A stretch of DNA of 64,000 nucleotides from Nocardiopsis coralli (GCF_014892575.1 NZ_JADBGI010000014.1:106529-170528); one strand, 5' to 3'. Counted from the first letter of the stretch, positions 1-13,266 are shown. Numbers and translations: made by a program. Notes: generated by a model not told the origin, from the sequence alone.

Positions 1-203
1 ACACCGACCATGCCGTTGCCGTCACCGACGACGACCAGGGCGGTGAAGGAGAAGCGACGGCCGCCCTTGACGACCTTCGCGACCCGGTTGATGGTCACGA
101 CCTTCTCGATGTAGGAGACACCCTTGTCTGCGGCGCCGCCGCGGCGATCGTCACGGCGATCCCGCCGCTCGCCACCGGCGCCGCGCCGCGGTGCTGCAGC
201 CAT
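1..203 (-). CDS. rpsE: 30S ribosomal protein S5, N-terminal part (cut by window edge)
   Basis: This is the first 67 codons of ribosomal protein S5, part of the decoding centre of the small subunit. The ATG lies directly downstream of rplR in the spc operon. The visible part has an Arg/Gly/Asp-rich leader of about 27 residues followed by the start of the double-stranded RNA-binding fold ([20 protein letters not shown]). The rest lies left of the window. Identity is firm from both sequence and operon position. Confidence 0.95.
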   Translation of the reverse strand, partial: MAAAPRRGAGGERRDRRDDRRGGAADKGVSYIEKVVTINRVAKVVKGGRRFSFTALVVVGDGNGMVG

Positions 204-248
204 CAGTGGTTCCTCTTCTCGTGATTGATCTTGTCCGTTGTCATCGGA

Positions 249-629
249 TCAGAACTCCAGTCCGCCTTCACGCGCCGCCTCGGCGAGCGCGGCGATGCGA
301 CCGGCGTACCGGTTGCCGCCGCGGTCGAAGACGACCTGGGTGACGCCGGCGTCCTTGGCGCGCTGCGCGACGAGCTCACCCACCTTGACGGACTTGTCGG
401 TCTTGGTGCCCTCGGTCGCACGGAGGTCGGCCTCGACGGTGGAGGCGTGGGCCAGGGTGTGGCCCTTGGTGTCGTCGATGACCTGGACGACGATGTGCTT
501 CGAGGAGCGGAACACGGCCAAGCGCGGACGCTCGGGGGTCCCGACGATCTTCTTGCGGCCCCGGTTGTGACGGCGCAGACGCGCGGTCGTGGGCTTGGCG
601 GTGCGCTTGCGGCTGACGGTGATGCCCAT
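249..629 (-). CDS. rplR: 50S ribosomal protein L18
   Basis: L18 is a 126-residue 5S rRNA-binding protein of the large-subunit central protuberance. A basic N-terminus (about residues 1-30) precedes the conserved core with [12 protein letters not shown] near residue 35 and [11 protein letters not shown] near residue 100. Length is normal. It sits between rplF and rpsE as in the standard spc operon and starts two bases after the rplF stop, so translation is probably coupled. Confidence 0.97.
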   Translation of the reverse strand: MGITVSRKRTAKPTTARLRRHNRGRKKIVGTPERPRLAVFRSSKHIVVQVIDDTKGHTLAHASTVEADLRATEGTKTDKSVKVGELVAQRAKDAGVTQVVFDRGGNRYAGRIAALAEAAREGGLEF

Positions 630-631
630 GC

Positions 632-1171
632 CTACTTACCAGCCTTTCCGGCCTTGCGGCGGATGTGCTCACCCTGGTACCGCACACCCTTGGCCTTGTA
701 GGGGTCAGGCTTGCGCAGACCGCGGATGTTCGCGGCGACCTGGCCCACGAGCTGCTTGTCGATGCCCTCGACGTGGAACAGCGTCGGCTTCTCCACGCGG
801 AAGGTGATGCCCTCCGGCGGCTCCACCACGACCGGGTGGCTGTAGCCCAGGGAGAACTCGAGGTTCGCGCCGCGGGCCTGGACGCGGTAACCCACACCGT
901 GGATCTCCAGCGTCTTCTGGTAGCCGTCGGAGACACCCTTGATCAGGTTGGCCAGCAGCGCACGGGTCAGACCGTGCAGCGAGCGGTTCTCCGGCTTGTC
1001 GTCGGGACGCACCACCGTGATCACGCCGTCCTCGTCGCGAGAGACGGTGATCGGCTCGGTGATGGTGTGGTTCAGTTCGCCCTTCGGCCCCTTGACAGTG
1101 ACGTCTTGCCCGTTAATCGTGACTTCGACGCCCTTAGGGGCCGAGATCGGCAGTCGACCGATACGCGACAT
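632..1171 (-). CDS. rplF: 50S ribosomal protein L6
   Basis: L6 is a 179-residue large-subunit protein near the factor-binding centre, made of two duplicated alpha/beta domains. The start MSRIGRLPI and the C-terminal signature [14 protein letters not shown] are typical and the length is normal. It lies between rpsH and rplR with very short gaps, so it belongs to the same transcript. Confidence 0.97.
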   Translation of the reverse strand: MSRIGRLPISAPKGVEVTINGQDVTVKGPKGELNHTITEPITVSRDEDGVITVVRPDDKPENRSLHGLTRALLANLIKGVSDGYQKTLEIHGVGYRVQARGANLEFSLGYSHPVVVEPPEGITFRVEKPTLFHVEGIDKQLVGQVAANIRGLRKPDPYKAKGVRYQGEHIRRKAGKAGK

Positions 1172-1188
1172 GCTTCAATCTCTCCCTA

Positions 1189-1587
1189 TTACCAGACGTA
1201 GGCGAGGACTTCGCCGCCAACGCCGTTCTTCTTGGCCTGCTTGTCCGTCATCAGGCCACCGGACGTCGAAATGATCGCGACGCCAAGACCACCGAGCACC
1301 CGCGGCAGGTTCTCCTTCTTGGCGTAGACCCGCAGGCCCGGCTTGGAGACGCGGCGGATCCCCGCGATCGAACGCTCACGGGTGGGGCCGTACTTCAGGT
1401 CCAGCACGAGGGTCTTGCCCACCTGGGCGTCCTCGGTGCGCCATCCCTGGATGAAGCCCTCCTGCTGGAGGATCTCGGCGATGTGCGCCTTGATCTTCGA
1501 ATACGGCATCGCGACGGTGTCGTGGAAAGCCGAGTTCGCGTTACGCAGACGCGTCAGCATGTCTGCGATCGGGTCGGTCATCGTCAT
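1189..1587 (-). CDS. rpsH: 30S ribosomal protein S8
   Basis: S8 is a 132-residue protein that binds the central domain of 16S rRNA and in E. coli also represses the spc operon by binding its mRNA. I chose the start at [11 protein letters not shown], the usual actinobacterial N-terminus, which has a GGAAGG ribosome-binding site; an upstream in-frame start would add seven poorly conserved residues. The C-terminal motif [11 protein letters not shown] is intact. A long untranslated stretch separates it from rpsN. Confidence 0.96.
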   Translation of the reverse strand: MTMTDPIADMLTRLRNANSAFHDTVAMPYSKIKAHIAEILQQEGFIQGWRTEDAQVGKTLVLDLKYGPTRERSIAGIRRVSKPGLRVYAKKENLPRVLGGLGVAIISTSGGLMTDKQAKKNGVGGEVLAYVW

Positions 1588-1884
1588 GGCCGACTGGCCC
1601 TTCCTCACCGCGGTTTCCGTGTGCGGGCCTTTCCCAAAACCCTTTCCCGTGCCGGACGTGCCGGCGCGGGGCCACCTTCGGACCTACGGCGTGGTCGTGG
1701 GCACCGCCGTCCCTCACGGGACTACCGTGCCCTGTCTCATTGTTCTTCGTTGACTTTCCGGCCCACCACAGGGGGAAGGCCGGATCACTCGGGGTCGCCG
1801 CCGAGACGACGGGAGCCCCGGCGGGGGCCGACCCGTGCGCTCGCCCGGAGGGGGACATGAGCGCCAGGTCGGCCCCGCCGAGAA
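1588..1884 (-). other. Untranslated gap inside the spc operon with a large hairpin
   Basis: No gene is seen here, although neighbouring spc genes are separated by only a few bases. Just downstream of the rpsN stop there is a strong inverted repeat (arms about 1820-1833 and 1867-1879, roughly 13 bp with one bulge, loop about 33 nt). The rest shows no convincing promoter. It could be an internal attenuator or a binding site for an autoregulatory ribosomal protein such as S8; both are inference. Confidence 0.5.
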
Positions 1885-2070
1885 CTACCAGCTCGACTTG
1901 GCGATGCCGGGCAGCTCGCCGCGGTGAGCCATGTCGCGGAAGCAGATACGGCACAGGCCGAACTTCCGGAACACGGCACGCGAGCGGCCGCACCGCGAGC
2001 ACCGAGTATACGCGCGAACGCCGAACTTCGGCTTCCGCTGCTGCTTGGCGATCAGGGACTTCTTAGCCAT
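1885..2070 (-). CDS. rpsN: 30S ribosomal protein S14 type Z (zinc-binding)
   Basis: This 61-residue S14 is the short zinc form: two CxxC pairs (C24/C27 and C40/C43) form the zinc ribbon. It helps assemble the head of the small subunit. Actinobacteria often keep a second, zinc-free S14 elsewhere that replaces this form under zinc limitation; none is in this window. It sits between rplE and rpsH as usual and its start follows the rplE stop closely. Confidence 0.97.
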   Translation of the reverse strand: MAKKSLIAKQQRKPKFGVRAYTRCSRCGRSRAVFRKFGLCRICFRDMAHRGELPGIAKSSW

Positions 2071-2080
2071 GTCCTACCCC

Positions 2081-2656
2081 TCAGGCTTCCTTGAACGGGA
2101 AACCGAGCCGCTTCAGCAGGCTACGGCCCTGCTCGTCGTTGACGGCCGTCGTGACGACAGTGATGTCCATCCCACGCTGCCGGTCGATCTTGTCCGGGTT
2201 CACCTCGTGGAACATGACCTGCTCGGTCAGTCCGAAGGTGTAGTTCCCGTTCCCGTCGAACTGCTTCGGGGACAGACCACGGAAGTCACGGATACGGGGA
2301 AGGGCGAGGGAGAGCAGGCGGTCCGTGAACTCCCACATCCGGTCGCCGCGCAGCGTCACGCTGGCGCCGATCGGCATCCCCTCGCGCAGCTTGAACTGCG
2401 CGATGGACTTCTTGGCTCGGTTGATCTTGGGCTTCTGGCCGGTGATGGCCGTGAGGTCCGCCACCGCACCCTGGATCAGCTTCGCGTCACGAGCTGCCTC
2501 GCCGACGCCCATGTTCACCACGATCTTCGTGAGACCGGGGATCTGCATGACGTTGGCGATGTCGTGCTCCTCCTTGAGGGCGGGCACGATCTCGTTGCGG
2601 TACTTCTCCTTGAGGCGCGGCATCGGCGGGGCCGTGATGTCGTTGGTAACCGTCAT
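2081..2656 (-). CDS. rplE: 50S ribosomal protein L5
   Basis: L5 is a 191-residue protein that binds 5S rRNA and contacts the P-site tRNA from the central protuberance. Conserved segments include the MGVGEAARD region and LPRIRDFRG. Its ATG overlaps the rplX stop, so the two are translationally coupled. An N-terminal extension of about 15 residues ([17 protein letters not shown]) is normal in actinobacteria. Confidence 0.97.
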   Translation of the reverse strand: MTVTNDITAPPMPRLKEKYRNEIVPALKEEHDIANVMQIPGLTKIVVNMGVGEAARDAKLIQGAVADLTAITGQKPKINRAKKSIAQFKLREGMPIGASVTLRGDRMWEFTDRLLSLALPRIRDFRGLSPKQFDGNGNYTFGLTEQVMFHEVNPDKIDRQRGMDITVVTTAVNDEQGRSLLKRLGFPFKEA

Positions 2657-2970
2657 CAGATGTCCTTACCGGTGCGGCGGGAGACGCGGACCTTGCGGAC
2701 CTCGTCGCCCTCCTCGTCGAAGCGGTAGCCGACCCGGGTGGCCTTGCCGTCCTCCGCGAGCGCAACGTTGCTCACGTGGATCGGGGCCTCCTTGGTGACG
2801 ACCTCGCTCTGCTGGCCGCCGGCCGGGTTGGCCTTCCGGTGCTTCTTGACGAGGTTGACGCCCTCGACAACGACACGGTCCTCACGGGGCATGGCCTTGA
2901 CGACCTTGCCGGTGGCACCCTTGTCCTTGCCGGCGAGGACGATGACCTCGTCGCCAGATTTGATCTTCAT
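2656..2970 (-). CDS. rplX: 50S ribosomal protein L24
   Basis: L24 is an early assembly initiator of the large subunit that binds 23S rRNA through an N-terminal KOW domain (about residues 3-35; [20 protein letters not shown]). It has 104 residues, a normal length. The stop overlaps the rplE start by one base and the gene begins three bases after rplN ends. Confidence 0.97.
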   Translation of the reverse strand: MKIKSGDEVIVLAGKDKGATGKVVKAMPREDRVVVEGVNLVKKHRKANPAGGQQSEVVTKEAPIHVSNVALAEDGKATRVGYRFDEEGDEVRKVRVSRRTGKDI

Positions 2971-2973
2971 CGC

Positions 2974-3342
2974 TCAGAGCACCTCCGGCGCCAGCGAAAT
3001 GATGCGCATGTACTTCTTGTCACGCAGCTCGCGGCCGACCGGGCCGAAGATGCGGGTGCCTCGCGGGTCCCCACCGTCCTTGATGAGCACGGCAGCGTTC
3101 TCATCGAAGCGGATGTAGGAGCCGTCGGGCCGGCGGCGCTCCTTGGCGGTGCGCACGATAACGGCCTTGACGACGTCGCCCTTCTTGATCCCCGCAGCCG
3201 GCAGGGCGTCCTTCACCGTTGCGACGACGGTGTCGCCGACCCCGGCATAGCGCCGACCCGAGCCACCGAGAACACGGATGGTGAGGATCTCCTTGGCACC
3301 CGTGTTGTCGGCGACCTTGAGTCGCGACTCCTGCTGAATCAC
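2974..3342 (-). CDS. rplN: 50S ribosomal protein L14
   Basis: L14 (122 residues) sits at the subunit interface and contacts 16S rRNA helix 14. The start is the GTG of [18 protein letters not shown], the universal L14 N-terminus, preceded by AGGAG at good spacing; a longer in-frame reading upstream is not conserved. The signature block [20 protein letters not shown] is intact. Confidence 0.97.
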   Translation of the reverse strand: MIQQESRLKVADNTGAKEILTIRVLGGSGRRYAGVGDTVVATVKDALPAAGIKKGDVVKAVIVRTAKERRRPDGSYIRFDENAAVLIKDGGDPRGTRIFGPVGRELRDKKYMRIISLAPEVL

Positions 3343-3447
3343 GTCTGCTCCTGATGTGGTGCGTGCGGTCCACTGCCGCACGGCTAGGTGGTCTCACCCC
3401 TCGGCCCGGCGGCCGACACCGAGGTGTCGGCCGCCGGAAGGCTGGGG

Positions 3448-3726
3448 TTACTTAGCCTTCTCCAGGATCTCCACGATGCGCCAACGCTTCGTCGCGGAGA
3501 GCGGCCGGGTCTCCATCAGGAGAACCCGGTCACCGACGCCACAGGAGTTCGCCTCGTCATGCGCCTTGTACTTGGTCGTCCGGCGGATGACCTTGCCGTA
3601 CAGGGAGTGCTTGACGCGGTCCTCGACCTCAACGACGACGGTCTTGTCCATCTTGTCGCTGACGACGTAGCCCTCGGCGGTCTTGCGGTAGTTGCGCGTC
3701 GCAGTCTGGGTCTGGTTCTCAGTCAT
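3448..3726 (-). CDS. rpsQ: 30S ribosomal protein S17
   Basis: S17 is a 92-residue OB-fold protein and a primary binder of the 5' domain of 16S rRNA. The motif [17 protein letters not shown] near residue 18 and the basic block around residue 47 are typical; an unstructured leader of about 10 residues ([11 protein letters not shown]) precedes the fold. Its ATG overlaps the rpmC stop. About 105 bp separate it from rplN. Confidence 0.97.
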   Translation of the reverse strand: MTENQTQTATRNYRKTAEGYVVSDKMDKTVVVEVEDRVKHSLYGKVIRRTTKYKAHDEANSCGVGDRVLLMETRPLSATKRWRIVEILEKAK

Positions 3727-3977
3727 TCGGCTGCTTCCTTCGTGTCCTCAGCCGACTCGCCAGACAGCGGCATGATGCCGAGCTCGTGCTCGCGGAGGAT
3801 CGTGTAGATCCGCGCGATCTCGCGCTTGACGGTGCGCAGGCGGCTGTGGTTGTCGAGCTGGCCGGTCGCGGCCTGGAAGCGGAGGTTGAAGAGCTCTTCC
3901 TTGGCTTCCTTGAGCTTGACGACCAGGTCCTCCTGGGACTGCTCGCGCAGCTCGGTGGCAGTGACGGTCTTCGCCAT
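3723..3977 (-). CDS. rpmC: 50S ribosomal protein L29
   Basis: L29 (84 residues) is a two-helix protein beside the exit tunnel, forming part of the docking site for trigger factor and SRP with L23. The start [10 protein letters not shown] overlaps the rplP stop codon (TAATG), so coupling is likely. The helix motif [14 protein letters not shown] is present. An acidic C-terminal tail of about 15 residues is longer than in E. coli. Confidence 0.96.
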   Translation of the reverse strand: MAKTVTATELREQSQEDLVVKLKEAKEELFNLRFQAATGQLDNHSRLRTVKREIARIYTILREHELGIMPLSGESAEDTKEAAE

Positions 3978-4396
3978 TACTCCCACACCTCCCGCTTAAC
4001 GATCTTGCACTTCATCGGGAGCTTGTGCATCGCACGCCGCAGGGCCTCCTTGGCCACCGGCTCGGGCACGCCACCCGACAGCTCGAACATCACACGGCCC
4101 GGCTTGACCGGCGCGACCCACCACTCGGGAGAGCCCTTACCGGAGCCCATACGGACCTCGGCGGGCTTCTTCGTGATCGGGCGGTCCGGGAAGATGTTGA
4201 TCCACACCTTGCCGCCACGCTTGATGTGCCGGGTCATGGCGATACGAGCCGACTCGATCTGGCGGTTGGTGACGTAAGCCGCCTCCAGCGCCTGGATGCC
4301 GTACTCACCGAAGCTGACGGTGGTACCGCCCTTGGCCTTGCCGCGAAGGTCGGGCTTGTGCTGCTTGCGGTACTTGACCTTACGAGGAATAAGCAC
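3977..4396 (-). CDS. rplP: 50S ribosomal protein L16
   Basis: L16 (139 residues) organises the A-site region of the large subunit. It starts [14 protein letters not shown] and carries [15 protein letters not shown], the conserved loop near the peptidyl transferase centre. The site corresponding to the hydroxylated arginine of E. coli L16 lies in this loop ([10 protein letters not shown]). Order rpsC-rplP-rpmC is standard. Confidence 0.97.
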   Translation of the reverse strand: MLIPRKVKYRKQHKPDLRGKAKGGTTVSFGEYGIQALEAAYVTNRQIESARIAMTRHIKRGGKVWINIFPDRPITKKPAEVRMGSGKGSPEWWVAPVKPGRVMFELSGGVPEPVAKEALRRAMHKLPMKCKIVKREVWE

Positions 4397-4399
4397 TGG

Positions 4400-5172
<773 letters not shown>

Positions 5173-5173
<1 letters not shown>

Positions 5174-5541
5174 TATCGGGTCCTTTCCTTCGTCTTGGAC
5201 GAGGCGCCCGAGTTCTCTGCGACGACCACGGAGATGTGGCTCGTGCGCTTGGTGACTCGGAAAGCCCGGCCGAAACCTCGCGGTCGGATGCGCTTCAGGG
5301 TCGGACCTTCGTCCACCCAAGCGCCCTCGACCACCAGCGTCTCCCGGTCCAGCTTGTCGTTGTGCTCGGCGTTGGCGATGGCACTGGCCAGCACCTTGCC
5401 TACAGGGTCGCTCGCCGACTGGGGAGCGAACCGGAGCACCGCCTGTGCCTCGTCAGCGGGCAACCCGCGAATAAGGTCCACCACCCGGCGGGCCTTCCGG
5501 GGCGTAACACGGACGAACCGTGCCTGAGCCCTCGTTCCCAT
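5173..5541 (-). CDS. rplV: 50S ribosomal protein L22
   Basis: L22 (122 residues) lines the nascent-chain exit tunnel with its beta-hairpin; changes in that loop give macrolide resistance in other bacteria. The start [18 protein letters not shown] is chosen because it has an AGGG site at good distance and matches the family N-terminus; a GTG six codons upstream is also in frame. The loop region around [11 protein letters not shown] is of ordinary length. Confidence 0.95.
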
Positions 5542-5615
5542 CGCTTTTCCCTCGCTCACGGAAATTCATCTCCACACACCGTGGAGAAAGTGGTTCTTAT
5601 CTGCTGCAGCAACCG

Positions 5616-5894
5616 CTAACGGCGGCTACGGCGGTCTTCCTTGACGTGGCTCCGGAAAGTACGCGTGGGAGCGAACTCACCGAGCTTGTGGCCGACCATC
5701 GACTCCGACACGAAGACCGGGACGTGCTTGCGGCCGTCGTGGACAGCGATCGTGTGACCGAGCATGTCCGGCACGATCATCGACCGCCGGGACCACGTCT
5801 TGATGACGTTCTTGCTGCCCTTCTCGTTCTGAGCCTCAACCTTCTTGATGAGGTGCTCGTCGACGAAAGGACCCTTCTTCAGGCTACGTGGCAT
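5616..5894 (-). CDS. rpsS: 30S ribosomal protein S19
   Basis: S19 (92 residues) sits in the head of the small subunit and forms a bridge with S13 near the A-site tRNA. The start [15 protein letters not shown] and the signature around [16 protein letters not shown] are diagnostic. It lies between rplB and rplV with a gap of about 75 bp before rplV. Confidence 0.97.
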   Translation of the reverse strand: MPRSLKKGPFVDEHLIKKVEAQNEKGSKNVIKTWSRRSMIVPDMLGHTIAVHDGRKHVPVFVSESMVGHKLGEFAPTRTFRSHVKEDRRSRR

Positions 5895-5906
5895 CAGACG
5901 TGCTCC

Positions 5907-6746
5907 TTACCGCTTCTTCTTGCCGCTACGCCGACGCCGCACAATGAGCTTCTGGCTGGCCTTGTTGGTGTTACGGGTCCGGCCTTCCTTGACGCCCCAG
6001 GGGCTGACCGGGTGGCGACCACCGGAGGACTTGCCCTCACCACCACCGTGCGGGTGGTCGATGGGGTTCATCACGACACCGCGGACGGTCGGGCGCTTGC
6101 CCTTCCACCGGTTGCGGCCGGCCTTACCCCAGTTGATGTTGGACTGCTCGGCGTTGCCGACCTGGCCAACGGTCGCACGGCAGGTGATCTCCACCATGCG
6201 CATCTCACCGGAGGGCATACGCAGCGTGGCGTACTTGCCCTCCTTGGCGAGGAGCTGGATCTGCGATCCGGCGGAGCGACCCAGCTTGCCCCCGCCACCC
6301 GGCTTCAGCTCGACCGCGTGCACGAACGTACCCGTGGGGATGTTGCGCAGCGGGAGGCAGTTCCCGGGCTTGATGTCGGACTGTGCGCCGTTCTCGACCT
6401 TGTCGCCCTGCTTGAGGCCGGCGGGCGCCAGGATGTAGCGCTTCTCGCCGTCAACGTAGTGCAGCAGCGCGATACGCGCGGTGCGGTTCGGGTCGTACTC
6501 GATGTGCGCGACCTTGGCCGGCACACCGTCCTTGTCGTGGCGACGGAAGTCGATCACGCGGTAGGCGCGCTTGTGACCGCCACCCTGGTGGCGGGCGGTG
6601 ATACGGCCGTGGCCGTTGCGGCCGCCCTTGCTGTGCAGCGGACGCACCAGGGACTTCTCGGGCTCCGAGCGCGTGATCTCGACGAAGTCGCTCACGCTGG
6701 AACCGCGACGACCCGGCGTCGTCGGCTTGTGCTTACGAATGCCCAT
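5907..6746 (-). CDS. rplB: 50S ribosomal protein L2
   Basis: L2 (279 residues) is needed for subunit association and peptidyl transferase activity. The C-terminal block with [13 protein letters not shown] contains the conserved histidine region near the catalytic centre. The N-terminal OB-like and central SH3-like domains are complete and the length is standard. It begins about 60 bp after rplW. Confidence 0.97.
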   Translation of the reverse strand: MGIRKHKPTTPGRRGSSVSDFVEITRSEPEKSLVRPLHSKGGRNGHGRITARHQGGGHKRAYRVIDFRRHDKDGVPAKVAHIEYDPNRTARIALLHYVDGEKRYILAPAGLKQGDKVENGAQSDIKPGNCLPLRNIPTGTFVHAVELKPGGGGKLGRSAGSQIQLLAKEGKYATLRMPSGEMRMVEITCRATVGQVGNAEQSNINWGKAGRNRWKGKRPTVRGVVMNPIDHPHGGGEGKSSGGRHPVSPWGVKEGRTRNTNKASQKLIVRRRRSGKKKR

Positions 6747-6805
6747 CTTCTTCGCGCATTCCTTTACGTCTTGCTTGGTGTGTAGCGGTCAGACCCGGCT
6801 GGGTC

Positions 6806-7096
6806 TCAGACACCGAAGATGTCGATCCGGTCGCCCTCTGCGAGGCTGACGATCGCCCTCTTGGTGTCGGGACGCTTGCCGTAACCGAAGCGCGTGCGCT
6901 TGCGCTTGCCCTTGCGGTTGATCGTGTTCACGTTCGAGACCTTCACGTCGAAGATCTTCTCGATCGCGATCTTGATCTGGGTCTTGTTGGCGTCCGGGCG
7001 AACGATGAACGTGTACTTGTTCTCGTCCATGAGCCCGTAGCTCTTCTCGGAGATCACCGGTTCGACGATGATGTCCCGGTGGTCGGCGATCCTCAC
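6806..7096 (-). CDS. rplW: 50S ribosomal protein L23
   Basis: L23 (96 residues) is the main docking site for trigger factor and SRP at the tunnel exit. Motifs [18 protein letters not shown] and the basic loop [13 protein letters not shown] are typical. Its ATG overlaps the rplD stop (ATGA), indicating coupled translation. Confidence 0.97.
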   Translation of the reverse strand: MRIADHRDIIVEPVISEKSYGLMDENKYTFIVRPDANKTQIKIAIEKIFDVKVSNVNTINRKGKRKRTRFGYGKRPDTKRAIVSLAEGDRIDIFGV

Positions 7097-7764
7097 TTGG
7101 CGTCCTCCTCGGACTCAGCGGCCTTGGAGGCACCGGCCGCGTGGGCCAGGAACTCGGTGTAGCCCGCTTCGGTGAAGACCACGTCGTCCGAGTAGAGGAC
7201 GTCGTAGGTGTTCACCTGGTCCGCGTCGAGGATGTGCACCTCTTCGAGGTTGCGCAGGGCACGCCGGTTGTGCTCGTCCTCGCGGGCCAGGACGACGAGG
7301 ACCTTGTCGGACTCGGTGACCTGGCGCAGCGCCTTCAGAGCCGTCTGCGTGAGCTTGTTCTCTGCGTCGGCCGCGACGAAGTCGCTGACGACGTGGATAC
7401 GGCCGTGGCGGGCCCGGTCCGACAGGGCACCGCGCAGGGCGGCGGCCTTCATCTTCTTCGGGGTGCGCTGACCGTAGTCGCGGGGCTGGGGGCCGTGGAC
7501 CGTGCCACCACCGGCGTACTGCGGAGCGCGGATCGAACCCTGGCGGGCACGACCGGTCCCCTTCTGCCGGTACGGCTTCTTGCCACCGCCGCGGACGTCG
7601 CCGCGGGTCTTGGTGGCGTGGGTGCCCTGGCGGCCGGCGGCCAGCTGGGCGTTCACGACCTGGTGGATCAGCGGAATGCTGACCTGCTGGGCGAAGACGC
7701 TCTCCGGAAGCTCGACGCTACCGGCGGCCTTGCCCTCGGGGCTCTTGACCTCGATCTGGGCCAT
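7093..7764 (-). CDS. rplD: 50S ribosomal protein L4
   Basis: L4 (223 residues) reaches into the exit tunnel with an extended loop; in E. coli it also represses the S10 operon. The loop motif [20 protein letters not shown] (about residues 62-81) is intact. It starts three bases after rplC and overlaps rplW. The C-terminus has a short Ala/Glu-rich tail. Confidence 0.97.
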   Translation of the reverse strand: MAQIEVKSPEGKAAGSVELPESVFAQQVSIPLIHQVVNAQLAAGRQGTHATKTRGDVRGGGKKPYRQKGTGRARQGSIRAPQYAGGGTVHGPQPRDYGQRTPKKMKAAALRGALSDRARHGRIHVVSDFVAADAENKLTQTALKALRQVTESDKVLVVLAREDEHNRRALRNLEEVHILDADQVNTYDVLYSDDVVFTEAGYTEFLAHAAGASKAAESEEDAK

Positions 7765-7767
7765 GGC

Positions 7768-8418
7768 TTACTTGTCCCCCTTCACAGCGGTGCGGACCAG
7801 CACCAGACCGCCGTTGGGACCGGGGACGGCACCCTTGACCAGGATGAGCCCCTTCTCCGCCTCGACGGAGTGAACGGTCAGGTTCTGGACGGTCTTGCGG
7901 ACGTTGCCCATGCGACCGGCCATCCGCATGCCCTTGAACACGCGGCCGGGCGTGGCGCAACCGCCGATGGCGCCCGGGGAACGGTGCTTGCGCTGGGTGC
8001 CGTGCGTGGCGGAGAGGCCGCGGAAACCGTGCCGCTTCATCACACCGGCGAAGCCCTTGCCCTTGGTCTTACCGGTCACGTCGACCGCCTGGCCGTCCTC
8101 GAAGGAGGAGGCGTCCACTTCCTGGCCGAGCTGGTACTCGGAGGCGTCGGTCGTACGGACCTCGACGTAGTGGCGGCGAGGGGTCAGCTCGTGTGCGCGA
8201 AGGTAGTCGCCCAGGGGCTTGTTGACCTTGCGCGGGTTGATCTGCCCGTAGCCGAGCTGGATGGCGGAGTAGCCATCGGTGTCCGGAGTCCGGATGCGGC
8301 TCACGACGCACGGACCGGCCTTCAGGACGGTGACGGGCACAATCTTGCCCTCGTCGTCGAAGACCTGGGTCATGCCGAGCTTTTCGCCCAGAACTCCCTT
8401 GATCTGCTTGGTGGCCAT
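7768..8418 (-). CDS. rplC: 50S ribosomal protein L3
   Basis: L3 (216 residues) starts assembly of the large subunit and places a finger near the peptidyl transferase centre. It begins [20 protein letters not shown] and contains the signature around [11 protein letters not shown] and the glutamine-bearing stretch [16 protein letters not shown]. It is the second gene of the S10 operon, 12 bases after rpsJ. Confidence 0.97.
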   Translation of the reverse strand: MATKQIKGVLGEKLGMTQVFDDEGKIVPVTVLKAGPCVVSRIRTPDTDGYSAIQLGYGQINPRKVNKPLGDYLRAHELTPRRHYVEVRTTDASEYQLGQEVDASSFEDGQAVDVTGKTKGKGFAGVMKRHGFRGLSATHGTQRKHRSPGAIGGCATPGRVFKGMRMAGRMGNVRKTVQNLTVHSVEAEKGLILVKGAVPGPNGGLVLVRTAVKGDK

Positions 8419-8430
8419 GTCTGTGCGTCC

Positions 8431-8739
8431 TTACAGCTTGATCTCGATGTCAACGCCCGCCGGCAGGTCGAGACGCATCAGCGAGTCCACCGTCTTCGGC
8501 GTGGGGTCGATGATGTCGATCAACCGCTTGTGGGTGCGCATCTCGAAGTGCTCGCGCGAGTCCTTGTACTTGTGCGGCGATCGGATGACGCAGTAAACGT
8601 TCTTCTCCGTCGGCAGCGGCACCGGGCCCGCGACCTGTGCGCCAGTTCGCGTCACGGTCTCGACGATCTTCTTCGCCGAGCTGTCGATGACCTCGTGGTC
8701 ATAGGCCTTTAGCCGAATGCGGATCTTCTGTCCCGCCAT
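8431..8739 (-). CDS. rpsJ: 30S ribosomal protein S10 (NusE)
   Basis: S10 (102 residues) is part of the small-subunit head and, as NusE, links RNA polymerase with the leading ribosome through NusG. It starts [16 protein letters not shown] and ends [12 protein letters not shown], both highly conserved. It is the first gene of the S10 operon here; the upstream 180 bp up to the tuf terminator should hold its promoter and leader. Confidence 0.98.
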   Translation of the reverse strand: MAGQKIRIRLKAYDHEVIDSSAKKIVETVTRTGAQVAGPVPLPTEKNVYCVIRSPHKYKDSREHFEMRTHKRLIDIIDPTPKTVDSLMRLDLPAGVDIEIKL

Positions 8740-8920
8740 GTGGCCTGTTCGTCCTTCGCTTCAGTGTCCGTAACGGTGTGCATTCCGGTCACAGAAACCC
8801 AGGCCGGGCGGGGGTCCGCCGCTTGTGGCCGTGAGCCTCTATTCCCTTGAGAAACCGCAACAGGGCTTCCCCCTGCGGTGCGCCACCGTCACAGAGCCCG
8901 ATGACGTCTTTGGTGTGGTG
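8740..8920 (-). other. Leader of the S10 operon
   Basis: No coding potential is seen between rpsJ and the tuf terminator. The stretch should carry the S10 operon promoter, but I cannot point to a convincing -35/-10 pair. A small GC hairpin (about 8861-8885) falls inside it. Confidence 0.35.
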
Positions 8921-8948
8921 GGGCGGGCCGTGTGCGCACGGCCCGCCC
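8921..8948 (-). terminator. Terminator hairpin after tuf
   Basis: A perfect 12-bp GC stem (8921-8932 with 8937-8948) closes a 4-base loop about 50 bp after the tuf stop. There is no T-run, as is usual for this genome. It separates tuf from the S10 operon. Confidence 0.7.
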
Positions 8949-8998
8949 ACCTGCCGGGGCGGTGGCTCCCGCGAGGGGAACGTGTCCCCGGCTCGGTA

Positions 8999-10192
8999 CT
9001 ACTTGATGATCTTGGTGACGCGACCGGCGCCCACGGTCCGGCCACCCTCGCGGATGGCGAACTTGAGGCCCTCTTCCATCGCGACCGGCTGGATCAGCAC
9101 GACGGACATGGCGGTGTTGTCACCGGGCATGACCATCTCGGTGCCCTCCGGCAGCGTCACGACGCCGGTGACGTCGGTGGTGCGGAAGTAGAACTGCGGG
9201 CGGTAGTTGTTGAAGAACGGCGTGTGGCGGCCACCCTCGTCCTTGGACAGGATGACGACCTGGCCCTCGAACTCGGTGTGCGGCGTGGTGGTGCCGGGCT
9301 TGATGATGACCTGGCCGCGCTCGACGTCCTCGCGCTTGGTGCCACGCAGGAGCAGACCGACGTTGTCACCGGCCTGGCCCTGGTCGAGAAGCTTGCGGAA
9401 CATCTCAACACCGGTGACGGTGGTGGTCTGCTTCTCTTCCTTGATGCCGACGATGTCAACGGTCTCGTTGACGTTGATGATGCCGCGCTCGATGCGGCCG
9501 GTGACGACGGTGCCGCGACCGGTGATCGAGAAGACGTCCTCGATCGGCATGAGGAAGGGCTTCTCGGTGTCGCGCTCCGGCTCGGGGATGAAGCTGTCCA
9601 CGGTGCCCATGAGCTCCAGGACGGCGTTCTTCCACTCCTCCTCGCCCTCGAGGGCCTTGAGGGCGGAGACCTTGGTCACCGGGACGTCGTCGCCGGGGAA
9701 CTCGTACTCGGTGAGGAGCTCACGGACCTCGAGCTCGACGAGGTCGAAGATCTCCTCGTCGTCGACCATGTCGGCCTTGTTCAGGGCGACGACGATCGCC
9801 GGCACGCCGACCTGGCGGGCCAGGAGCACGTGCTCCTTGGTCTGCGGCATCGGGCCGTCGGTGGCGGCCACGACCAGGATGGCGCCGTCCATCTGCGCCG
9901 CACCCGTGATCATGTTCTTCACGTAGTCGGCGTGGCCGGGGCAGTCGACGTGAGCGTAGTGGCGCTCGGTCGTCTGGTACTCGACGTGAGCGACGGAAAT
10001 GGTGATGCCGCGCTCGCGCTCCTCGGGAGCGTTGTCGATGTCCTCGAACGGAGTGAACGGGTTCAGCTCCGGGTACGCGTCGTGCAGGACCTTGGTGATC
10101 GCCGCGGTCAGCGTGGTCTTGCCGTGGTCGATGTGACCGATGGTGCCGATGTTGACGTGCGGCTTAGTCCGGTCGAATTTTGCCTTCGCCAC
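8999..10192 (-). CDS. tuf: Elongation factor Tu
   Basis: EF-Tu (397 residues) is the GTPase that delivers aminoacyl-tRNA to the ribosome. G1 box GHIDHGKT is at residues 19-26, DCPGH near 82 and NKAD near 137; domains 2 and 3 follow and the C-terminus [10 protein letters not shown] is typical. It is the last gene of the str operon (rpsL-rpsG-fusA-tuf). An 83-bp gap with a small hairpin separates it from fusA. Confidence 0.98.
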   Translation of the reverse strand: MAKAKFDRTKPHVNIGTIGHIDHGKTTLTAAITKVLHDAYPELNPFTPFEDIDNAPEERERGITISVAHVEYQTTERHYAHVDCPGHADYVKNMITGAAQMDGAILVVAATDGPMPQTKEHVLLARQVGVPAIVVALNKADMVDDEEIFDLVELEVRELLTEYEFPGDDVPVTKVSALKALEGEEEWKNAVLELMGTVDSFIPEPERDTEKPFLMPIEDVFSITGRGTVVTGRIERGIINVNETVDIVGIKEEKQTTTVTGVEMFRKLLDQGQAGDNVGLLLRGTKREDVERGQVIIKPGTTTPHTEFEGQVVILSKDEGGRHTPFFNNYRPQFYFRTTDVTGVVTLPEGTEMVMPGDNTAMSVVLIQPVAMEEGLKFAIREGGRTVGAGRVTKIIK

Positions 10193-10229
10193 TGGATGTC
10201 TCCTAGACGTACAGAGCTATCTGACCCGA

Positions 10230-10251
10230 TCCCGCCCGCGTGTGGGCGGGA
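10230..10251 (-). terminator. Hairpin between fusA and tuf
   Basis: An 8-bp inverted repeat (TCCCGCCC with GGGCGGGA, 6-base loop) lies in the fusA-tuf gap. It may be a partial terminator or an RNA processing site that sets the fusA:tuf ratio; the sequence does not decide which. Confidence 0.4.
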
Positions 10252-10275
10252 CCGGACTGGTTACGTGTCCGCGAA

Positions 10276-12387
<2,112 letters not shown>

Positions 12388-12421
12388 AAGGCTCGTCGTC
12401 CCTCGGTCGATCTCGTCCGCG

Positions 12422-12892
12422 TTACCAGCGGTAGTGAGCGAAAGCCCGGTTCGACTCGGCCATCTTGTGCGTGTCCTCACGCTTCTTGACGGCCGCGCCG
12501 AGACCGTTGCTGGCGTCGACCAGCTCGTTCATCAGACGCTCGGTCATGGTCTTCTCACGGCGCTTGCGCGAGAAGGTGACCAGCCAACGCAGGGCCAGAG
12601 TGGTGGACCGGGAGGCGCGGACCTCGACCGGCACCTGGTAGGTCGCGCCACCAACACGGCGGCTGCGGACCTCGAGCGCGGGCTTGACGTTGTCGAGACC
12701 ACGCTTCAGAACGACGAGCGGGTCCTGACCGGTCTTCTCACGGGCGCCCTCGAGCGCGTCGTAGACAATGCCCTGGGCCTGGGAACGCTTGCCGTCGAGC
12801 AGCACCTTGTTGATCAGTGCGGTGACGAGCGGCGAGCCGTAGACCGGGTCGGTGATGAGCTGGCGCTTCGGCGCCGGGCCCTTGCGCGGCAT
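12422..12892 (-). CDS. rpsG: 30S ribosomal protein S7
   Basis: S7 (156 residues) organises the head of the small subunit near the E site and, in E. coli, represses the str operon. It starts [12 protein letters not shown] and contains the conserved [11 protein letters not shown] segment near residue 80. It starts two bases after the rpsL stop. Confidence 0.98.
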   Translation of the reverse strand: MPRKGPAPKRQLITDPVYGSPLVTALINKVLLDGKRSQAQGIVYDALEGAREKTGQDPLVVLKRGLDNVKPALEVRSRRVGGATYQVPVEVRASRSTTLALRWLVTFSRKRREKTMTERLMNELVDASNGLGAAVKKREDTHKMAESNRAFAHYRW

Positions 12893-12894
12893 GC

Positions 12895-13266
12895 TTACTT
12901 CTCCTTCTTGGCGCCGTAGCGGCTACGCGCCTGCTTGCGGTTGCGGACACCCTGGGTGTCGAGCGAACCGCGGACGATTCGGTAGCGGACACCCGGCAGG
13001 TCCTTCACACGACCACCGCGGACCAGCACGATGCTGTGCTCCTGGAGGTTGTGGCCGATGCCGGGGATGTAGGCCGTCACCTCGATGCCGCTGCTCAGCT
13101 TCACACGGGCGACCTTGCGCAGGGCGGAGTTCGGCTTCTTGGGCGTAGTGGTGTAAACACGCGTGCACACACCACGACGCTGCGGACTCCCCTTCAGCGC
13201 CGGGGTCTTGTTCTTTGCGACCTTGTCCTGTCGGCCCTTACGGACCAGCTGCTGGATGGTGGGCAC
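12895..13266 (-). CDS. rpsL: 30S ribosomal protein S12
   Basis: S12 (123 residues) monitors decoding in the A site. The GTG start gives [12 protein letters not shown], the universal N-terminus. The residues whose change causes streptomycin resistance are wild type: K43 within [10 protein letters not shown] and the lysine in [12 protein letters not shown]. It is the first gene of the str operon, about 270 nt downstream of a good promoter. Confidence 0.98.
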   Translation of the reverse strand: MPTIQQLVRKGRQDKVAKNKTPALKGSPQRRGVCTRVYTTTPKKPNSALRKVARVKLSSGIEVTAYIPGIGHNLQEHSIVLVRGGRVKDLPGVRYRIVRGSLDTQGVRNRKQARSRYGAKKEK

